Positions 35,005-39,685 of a stretch of 39,685 nt of DNA are shown here, piece after piece. The DNA is from Komagataeibacter europaeus LMG 18890 (GTDB lineage: Bacteria; Pseudomonadota; Alphaproteobacteria; Acetobacterales; Acetobacteraceae), in contig NZ_CADP01000016.1 of NCBI RefSeq assembly GCF_000285295.1, forward strand, positions 2,334 to 42,018, given 5' to 3'. The notes beneath the pieces are model-generated. The model did not search any database. It was given only the letters and a program-made list of their open reading frames with translations, and was not told the DNA's origin. Position 1 is the stretch's first letter, and every line of letters starts with the position of its first letter. A program made the translations under genes and the position numbers.

Positions 35005-35856
35005 ATGTCACGTAACCTCGATGGTTTTTTTCGTCATATCGCCGCCTGCAACACGGCGGTCCTGCCCGGTGGGCGGCTGGAATTCCGGCTGGGCGCGCAG
35101 CCCGCGGGGTGGGTGCAGCCCGACCTGCTGCCGGTCCTGCTGCGCCACGGCATGACGCATGCGGGGGACAGCGTTACCCTGGATGACCCCGCAAGGCTGG
35201 AACAGATCGGGGAAGCCATGGCGCGGGAGGGGGTGTACCGCTCCCACCACGAACTGTTTGACGTCTGGACCGACATGGACCAGCCGCCGGTGGCCCGCAT
35301 TGACAGGGGGGCGCTGCCGCTGTTTGGCCTCATGGCGGCGGGGGTGCACCTCAATGGCCTCGTGCGCCGGCCTGACGGGCTGTATCTGTGGATCGCCCGG
35401 CGGTCCATGACCAAGCGGCTGGACCCCGGCAAGCTGGACCATCTGGTGGCCGGCGGCATCCCGGCGGGACACACGGCGGCACAGGCACTGATCAAGGAAG
35501 CGGGTGAAGAAGCCAGCCTGCCGCCCGAACTGGTGGCGCGCGCCCGCCCCACGGCGGACATCCGCTACGCGCTGGACCGGCCCGAGGGGCTGCGCCGCGA
35601 CGTGCTGCACTGTTTCGAACTGGAACTGCCGCCCGATTTCGTCCCCACGCCCGCCGATGGGGAAGTGGAGGAATTCCGCCTGATCCCACTGCAGGAAGCC
35701 TATGTGCTGGTGCGCGATACCGATGAGTTCAAGTTCAACGTGAACCTTGTGCTGATCGACCTGTTCCTGCGCACGGGCATGATTGACCCCGCCACCCCCG
35801 AAGGCCAGCGCCTGCGCCGCGGCCTGACCGGCTGGCACGCCCCGAAAACCGACTGA
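35005..35856 (+). CDS. Nudix family protein with DUF4743 domain
   Basis: A 283-residue protein. The N-terminal half is a DUF4743-type domain (FFRHIAACNTAVLPGG, EGVYRSHHELFDVW). The Nudix domain follows GALPLFGLMAAGVHLNG. The Nudix box at residues 150-172 (GGIPAGHTAAQ, then ALIKEAGEEASL) keeps the metal-binding EAGEE core but differs from consensus: the first Glu is His156, the Arg is Lys164, and the last Gly is Ser171. This resembles eukaryotic thiamine-pyrophosphokinase-linked Nudix proteins (YJR142W/Tnr3 type), which act on oxidised thiamine diphosphates; that role here is inference. The ATG at 35005 has AGGG eight bases upstream. The oligopeptidase gene follows after 28 bases. Confidence 0.88.
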   Translation: MSRNLDGFFRHIAACNTAVLPGGRLEFRLGAQPAGWVQPDLLPVLLRHGMTHAGDSVTLDDPARLEQIGEAMAREGVYRSHHELFDVWTDMDQPPVARIDRGALPLFGLMAAGVHLNGLVRRPDGLYLWIARRSMTKRLDPGKLDHLVAGGIPAGHTAAQALIKEAGEEASLPPELVARARPTADIRYALDRPEGLRRDVLHCFELELPPDFVPTPADGEVEEFRLIPLQEAYVLVRDTDEFKFNVNLVLIDLFLRTGMIDPATPEGQRLRRGLTGWHAPKTD

Positions 35857-35884
35857 TCCACCGCCCGCGCGCAAGGACCATGCG

Positions 35885-37966
35885 ATGACCCTCCCCCCCG
35901 TTCCCCGCAAGATACCCCGCACCATCACGCAGCTTGGCCGCACGCGGCAGGATGAATATGCGTGGATGAAGGACGACAACTGGCAGAACGTGCTGCGTGA
36001 CCCGTCCCTGCTGCGCCCTGACATTGCCGGACACCTGCGGGCGGAAAACGCCTATACGCAGTCCATCCTGGCGGGAACGGAAGCGCTGCAGGAACAGCTG
36101 GTGGCGGAAATGAAAGGGCGGATACAGCCCGACGATACCTATCCCGCCATTCCCCACGGGCCATTTTCCTACCAGACCGGCTATGCGGCGGGCGCGCAGT
36201 ATCCCGTCTACAGGCGCTATCCCACCGGCCAGCCGCAGGCGGAGGAGGTGCTGCTGGATGTCAACGCGGCGGCCAGCGGCCACGACTATTACGCCATCGC
36301 CACCGCCAGCCATAGTCCCGACCACACCCTGTTCGCCTATGCCGAGGACACGCAGGGGTCCGAAATCTACCGCATCCATATCCGCGGACTGGCCGGGACG
36401 GGCGGGACCGCCCTGCCGCCTGTTGACAACTGCAGCTGGGCGTTCGTCTTCTCACCCGACAGCCGGTTCCTGTTCTGGGTCTGGCGGGATGAACATGGCC
36501 GCCCGGCCCGCGTTTATCGCCGCCGCATCGGGGAAGATACGGATACGCTGGTCTATGAGGAACCCGATCCCGGCTTTTTCGTGGGCGTGGACGCAACGCG
36601 TTCGGGCGGGTGGATCATCATTTCCTCCGGCAACCACGATACGTCCGAATCCTGGCTGATCCCCGGCCATGACCCGCAGGCCGCACCCGCATGCGCCGCC
36701 GCGCGCCAGACGGGGCTGATGTACGGGCTGTATCATCAGGGCCAGCACTTCATCATCCTGACCAATGCTGATGGCGCGTATGATTTCAAGATCATGACCA
36801 CGCCGGACAGCGCGCCGGGGCGTGAAAACTGGCGCGACCTGGTCGGGCATGAACCCGGCCGCTACATTACCGACTGCATGGTCTGGTCGGGCCATGTCGC
36901 ATGGCGTGAACGCCGGGATGCGAATACACGCATCGTCATCCGAGACCTGCAGGGCAATGCCCATGCGCTGGAACCCGATGAAGCCGCCTATGACCTGACA
37001 TTCGCCGGCGGCTACGAATACGACACGACCGAACTGCGTTACGTCTACCAGTCCCCCACCACGCCCCGGCAGTGGCATGCGCAGGACATGACGACGCGGG
37101 CGGACCGGCTGCTCAAGCAGCAGTCCGTGCCGTCCGGCCATGACCCGGCGCAGTACCGCTGCTGGCGGCTTACGGCGCAGGCCCCGGATGGGGAACTGGT
37201 GCCCATAACCGTGCTGGGGCGCCACGACACGCCCATGGACGGGTCCGCCCCGCTGTTGCTGTATGGCTACGGGTCGTATGGCCATGCCATCGACCCGGTG
37301 TTTTCCACCCGCACGCTCAGTCTTGTGGACCGTGGATGGTTTCATGCCATTGCCCATGTCCGTGGTGGTTCGGAAAAGGGCTGGAACTGGTTCCTGGGCG
37401 GACGCGGACGTAACAAGCCCAATACCTTCACCGATTTCATCGCCTGCGCCACCACCCTGACCGATGCGGGCTTTGGCACGCCGGGACGGATCGTGGCCGA
37501 TGGCCGTTCGGCGGGCGGCATGGTGATGGGGGCGGTCGCCAACATGCGCCCCGACCTGTTTGCGGGGATTGTGGCGGTGGTGCCGTTCGTGGATGAACTG
37601 AACACCATGTCCGATGACACCCTGCCCCTGACCCCGCCGGAATGGCCGGAATGGGGCAACCCGCTGAACGACCCGGACGCCTATGACCTGATCGCAAGCT
37701 ATGCCGCGTATGAACAGGTGGCCCCGCGGGCCTATCCCGCCATCCTGGCCATGGGTGGGCTGACCGATCCGCGTGTCACCTACTGGGAACCGGCGAAATG
37801 GGTTGCGCGCCTGCGTGACCACAACCGGTCGGACCGGCCCATCATGCTGCGCACGAACATGGAAGCAGGCCACAGGGGGGCGACGGGACGGTTCGATTCC
37901 CTTAAGGAAGCCGCCCTGATTCATGCTTTTGCCCTATGGGCCGTTGAAACGACGCCCCCGACATAG
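35885..37966 (+). CDS. ptrB: S9A family serine peptidase, oligopeptidase B-like
   Basis: A cytosolic peptidase that cleaves short peptides after basic residues in characterised homologues. It has 693 residues, the usual length. The N-terminal half is the seven-bladed propeller (from about 60 to 400), which limits access to small peptides. The catalytic domain has VRGGSEKGWNW before the Ser, then S542 in DGRSAGGMVMGA, D628 in GLTDPRVTYWEP and H663 in MEAGHRGATGR. No signal peptide is visible. The start has AGGA upstream and lies 28 bases after the Nudix gene. Trypsin-like specificity is inferred from family. Confidence 0.92.
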   Translation: MTLPPVPRKIPRTITQLGRTRQDEYAWMKDDNWQNVLRDPSLLRPDIAGHLRAENAYTQSILAGTEALQEQLVAEMKGRIQPDDTYPAIPHGPFSYQTGYAAGAQYPVYRRYPTGQPQAEEVLLDVNAAASGHDYYAIATASHSPDHTLFAYAEDTQGSEIYRIHIRGLAGTGGTALPPVDNCSWAFVFSPDSRFLFWVWRDEHGRPARVYRRRIGEDTDTLVYEEPDPGFFVGVDATRSGGWIIISSGNHDTSESWLIPGHDPQAAPACAAARQTGLMYGLYHQGQHFIILTNADGAYDFKIMTTPDSAPGRENWRDLVGHEPGRYITDCMVWSGHVAWRERRDANTRIVIRDLQGNAHALEPDEAAYDLTFAGGYEYDTTELRYVYQSPTTPRQWHAQDMTTRADRLLKQQSVPSGHDPAQYRCWRLTAQAPDGELVPITVLGRHDTPMDGSAPLLLYGYGSYGHAIDPVFSTRTLSLVDRGWFHAIAHVRGGSEKGWNWFLGGRGRNKPNTFTDFIACATTLTDAGFGTPGRIVADGRSAGGMVMGAVANMRPDLFAGIVAVVPFVDELNTMSDDTLPLTPPEWPEWGNPLNDPDAYDLIASYAAYEQVAPRAYPAILAMGGLTDPRVTYWEPAKWVARLRDHNRSDRPIMLRTNMEAGHRGATGRFDSLKEAALIHAFALWAVETTPPT

Positions 37967-38043
37967 GATTAATGTCATTGCTGGAACGATCCCGTTAACA
38001 CCAGCACCCATATCGACCGAGCCCGTTTTCCAGAGGAATGACC

Positions 38044-39192
38044 ATGACGGATCCCTACAACGCGGATCAGGATCAGGCAGGCGCCCCCATGCCGGGCCGC
38101 CGCATGGATCCTGCATCCACGATGCGAACCTTCCGGTCATTCAGCGAAACCCAGCGCACGCAGCGCATGGCGCGCGCGGGCCTGGCGCTGTTCTTTGTCC
38201 TGCTGGCGCTGTACACCGTGCGCGGCTTCCTGCCATCGCTGATCTGGGGCTGCATATTCGCCATCGCATCGTGGCCGCTTTACGTGCGGGCGCGCAGGCG
38301 ATGGCATTCACGCGCGCACCGGACATTGCTGCCGGTCCTGTTCACGCTGGTCGTCGCGCTGATCTTCCTCGGGCCACTGGCGCTGTTCGGGCTTGAAGCG
38401 GGGCGTGAGGCGGAAGGTGTGCTAAGGCTGCTGAACGATGCGCGCCATTCCGGCATTCCCGTCCCGCCATGGGTCGGCCGCCTGCCCTATGGGCAACAGA
38501 CGATCGAAACATGGTGGAACCAGCACCTGACAAATCCCGCCGATGTCTCGGCCCTTCTCGGGTCCATGAATATCGGTCAGGGCGTGAAGGTGACACAGCA
38601 GCTTGGATCACAGGTGCTGCACCGTGTGCTACTGTTCGCCTTCGCCATCCTGACGCTGTTTTTCCTGCTCAAGGACGGGGATTCGGTTATCCGCCAGTCC
38701 CTTAATGTCTCCCGCCGCGCCTTTGGCAAACGGGGGGAACGGATCGCGCTGCAGATCATCGCCTCCGTCCACGGATCGGTATCGGGGCTGGTGCTGGTCG
38801 GTATTGGCGAGGGCATGCTGATGGGCCTTGCCTATCTGGTCGCCGGCGCGCCCCACCCGTTCCTGTTCGGCGTGATAACGGCCATTGCCGCCATGATCCC
38901 CTTCTGCGCCCTGATCGCCATCAGCGCCGTGGCCATATTGCTGGTGATCAATACCGGGGCGGTACTGACCGCCATCGCCATCATCCTGTTTGGCATTGCC
39001 GTGATCCTGCTGGCGGACCATCTGGTGCGCCCTGCCCTGATCGGCGGCTCGACCCAGTTGCCCTTCCTGTGGGTGCTGACGGGCATTCTGGGCGGGGCTG
39101 AAAGCTGGAGCCTGCTTGGGCTGTTTGTCGGGCCGGCCATCATGGCGGTGCTGCACATGCTGTGGCTGAACTGGAGCCGCGCGCGTTACTAG
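38044..39192 (+). CDS. AI-2E family transporter (UPF0118/PerM type)
   Basis: A 382-residue integral membrane protein. Helices are visible at about residues 45-85 (LALFFVLLALYTVRGFL and SLIWGCIFAIASWPLYV), 100-120, 195-215 (VLLFAFAILTLFFLLKDG) and a cluster from 250 to 375. The LKDG motif after a helix and HLVRPALIGGSTQLPFLWVL near the C-terminus are family signatures. Members have been linked to quorum-signal export, Na+/H+ exchange or permease-like roles; the substrate is unknown here. I use ATG at 38044, six bases after GAGGA; the ATG at 38038 lies too close to it. A terminator at 39211 follows. Confidence 0.9.
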   Translation: MTDPYNADQDQAGAPMPGRRMDPASTMRTFRSFSETQRTQRMARAGLALFFVLLALYTVRGFLPSLIWGCIFAIASWPLYVRARRRWHSRAHRTLLPVLFTLVVALIFLGPLALFGLEAGREAEGVLRLLNDARHSGIPVPPWVGRLPYGQQTIETWWNQHLTNPADVSALLGSMNIGQGVKVTQQLGSQVLHRVLLFAFAILTLFFLLKDGDSVIRQSLNVSRRAFGKRGERIALQIIASVHGSVSGLVLVGIGEGMLMGLAYLVAGAPHPFLFGVITAIAAMIPFCALIAISAVAILLVINTGAVLTAIAIILFGIAVILLADHLVRPALIGGSTQLPFLWVLTGILGGAESWSLLGLFVGPAIMAVLHMLWLNWSRARY

Positions 39193-39210
39193 CGCGCCGG
39201 CGGCGGATAC

Positions 39211-39238
39211 AAAAAAAGCACCCTGTTACAGGTGCTTT
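39211..39238. terminator. Terminator between the AI-2E gene and tRNA-Pro
   Basis: AAAGCACC (39215-39222) and GGTGCTTT (39231-39238) form an 8-bp stem with an 8-base loop. On the minus strand seven T follow, so it should end the tRNA-Pro transcript. The plus strand has only three T, enough perhaps to help stop the AI-2E gene, which ends 18 bases upstream. Confidence 0.85.
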
Positions 39239-39281
39239 CATCGGGGCGTTTGCCCAAAATCTTTAATCGCAGACAGGGATA

Positions 39282-39355
39282 TCGGGCAGGCGGGATTCGA
39301 ACCCACGACCCCCAGTCCCCCAGACTGATGCGCTACCAGGCTGCGCTACTGCCCG
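39282..39355 (-). tRNA. tRNA-Pro (anticodon GGG)
   Basis: A 74-base cloverleaf without encoded CCA. The acceptor stem CGGGCAG pairs with CTGCCCG; discriminator A is followed by TATCC. The D arm AGCGCAGCCTGGTAGCGC is typical of tRNA-Pro. The anticodon stem TCAGT/ACTGG closes CTGGGGG with GGG. The T arm GTGGGTTCGAATCCCGC is normal. The CCA end must be added by tRNA nucleotidyltransferase, unlike the three other tRNAs here. Confidence 0.95.
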
Positions 39356-39423
39356 CCTGTCTGCGATGCGCAGGGTGTAGCAGGCCATCAGGGGGACGGC
39401 AAGTCACGATCTGCGCAAAACTG

Positions 39424-39449
39424 AAAAAAACCGGATAAATCAGACCGGC
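39424..39449 (-). terminator. Weak terminator at the end of the partial coiled-coil gene
   Basis: On the minus strand GCCGG (39445-39449), a 10-base loop and CCGGT (39430-39434) form a 5-bp stem with one G-T pair, followed by seven T. The stem overlaps the last codons of the upstream gene. Short but well placed. Confidence 0.45.
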
Positions 39450-39685
39450 ACCATTTCCCGCAGGGCCTGCAGTTCCACCAGCACGCCACGCAGGCTGTCG
39501 CGCAGCACGGTATTTTCCGCCTGCAGGCGCTCAAGTTCGATCATGACGATCTGCTCCAGCGGCATTTCCGCTTCATCCGCCGTTTCGCCTTCCGGCGGTG
39601 TCGTGGCCTCGGACACCGCTGCCGCAGTGGCCGGGGCTTCTTCCGCCACGGGTTTTACCGACGGGGATGCCTGAGGTTCGGCGGG
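39440..39685 (-). CDS. Coiled-coil protein of unknown function, 5' end outside the window
   Basis: The reading frame is open through the right edge, so only the C-terminal 81 residues are visible. The first part is Ala/Pro/Glu-rich and probably disordered. The end, from about PLEQIVMIELERLQ to ALREMVPV, has Leu/Val at heptad spacing and is likely a coiled coil. A GTG at 39649 could serve as a start, but it lies inside the disordered stretch with no clear ribosome site, so a longer protein is more likely. I do not recognise the family. Confidence 0.6.
   Translation of the reverse strand, partial: PAEPQASPSVKPVAEEAPATAAAVSEATTPPEGETADEAEMPLEQIVMIELERLQAENTVLRDSLRGVLVELQALREMVPV

Overview
This window reads as a chromosomal core segment of a GC-rich alphaproteobacterium, most likely an acetic acid bacterium (Acetobacteraceae, Komagataeibacter/Gluconacetobacter-like). 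That placement is an inference from gene content and order: separate nuoC and nuoD genes, the tig-clpP-clpX-lon-hupB block, a SUF operon led by an Rrf2 regulator, and the protein flavour. No marker here fixes genus or species. There is no prophage, insertion sequence, CRISPR array or rRNA, and no gene-free stretch exceeds 300 bases.

Layout. (1) 1-5049, minus: start of the complex I operon, nuoA-B-C-D-E-F and the first 53 codons of nuoG, tightly packed, behind an AT-rich leader. (2) 5277-5590: tRNA-Asp(GTC) and tRNA-Val(TAC) between terminators. (3) 5612-12351, minus: the protein quality-control block, in transcription order tig, clpP, clpX, lon, hupB, with strong hairpins lacking U-tracts in several gaps. 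(4) 12447-17753: tRNA-Leu(TAG) and nnr on minus, then on plus a small CopD-like membrane protein, a DEAD-box helicase and an RlmD/TrmA-type RNA methyltransferase. (5) 17830-24428, minus: the SUF iron-sulfur operon, in transcription order Rrf2 regulator, sufB, sufC, sufD, sufS, sufU, sufT, sufA, with a perfect 16-bp palindrome in front of the regulator. (6) 24551-29649: a DUF445 membrane protein on minus, then on plus a PEP-carboxylase-like protein with altered catalytic motifs that overlaps a metallo-beta-lactamase-fold gene. (7) 29707-32602, minus: rpmB and an isolated fusA with hairpins in its leader. (8) 32685-34874, minus: an 88-residue orphan and an Atm1-type ABC exporter. (9) 35005-39192, plus: a Nudix (DUF4743) protein, an oligopeptidase B-like peptidase and an AI-2E/PerM family membrane protein. 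(10) 39211-39685, minus: tRNA-Pro(GGG) and the 3' end of a coiled-coil protein.

How the parts relate. Complex I needs many Fe-S clusters, and the SUF operon builds them. The Atm1-like exporter is a plausible further link to sulfur and thiol homeostasis. The tig-clp-lon block handles folding and degradation of new and damaged proteins. Most of the window is ordinary housekeeping. The most unusual items are the PEP-carboxylase-like/MBL pair, the palindrome before the SUF regulator, the intergenic hairpins of the clp-lon block, and the fusA leader. I do not see clear evidence of a wholly new multi-gene system.
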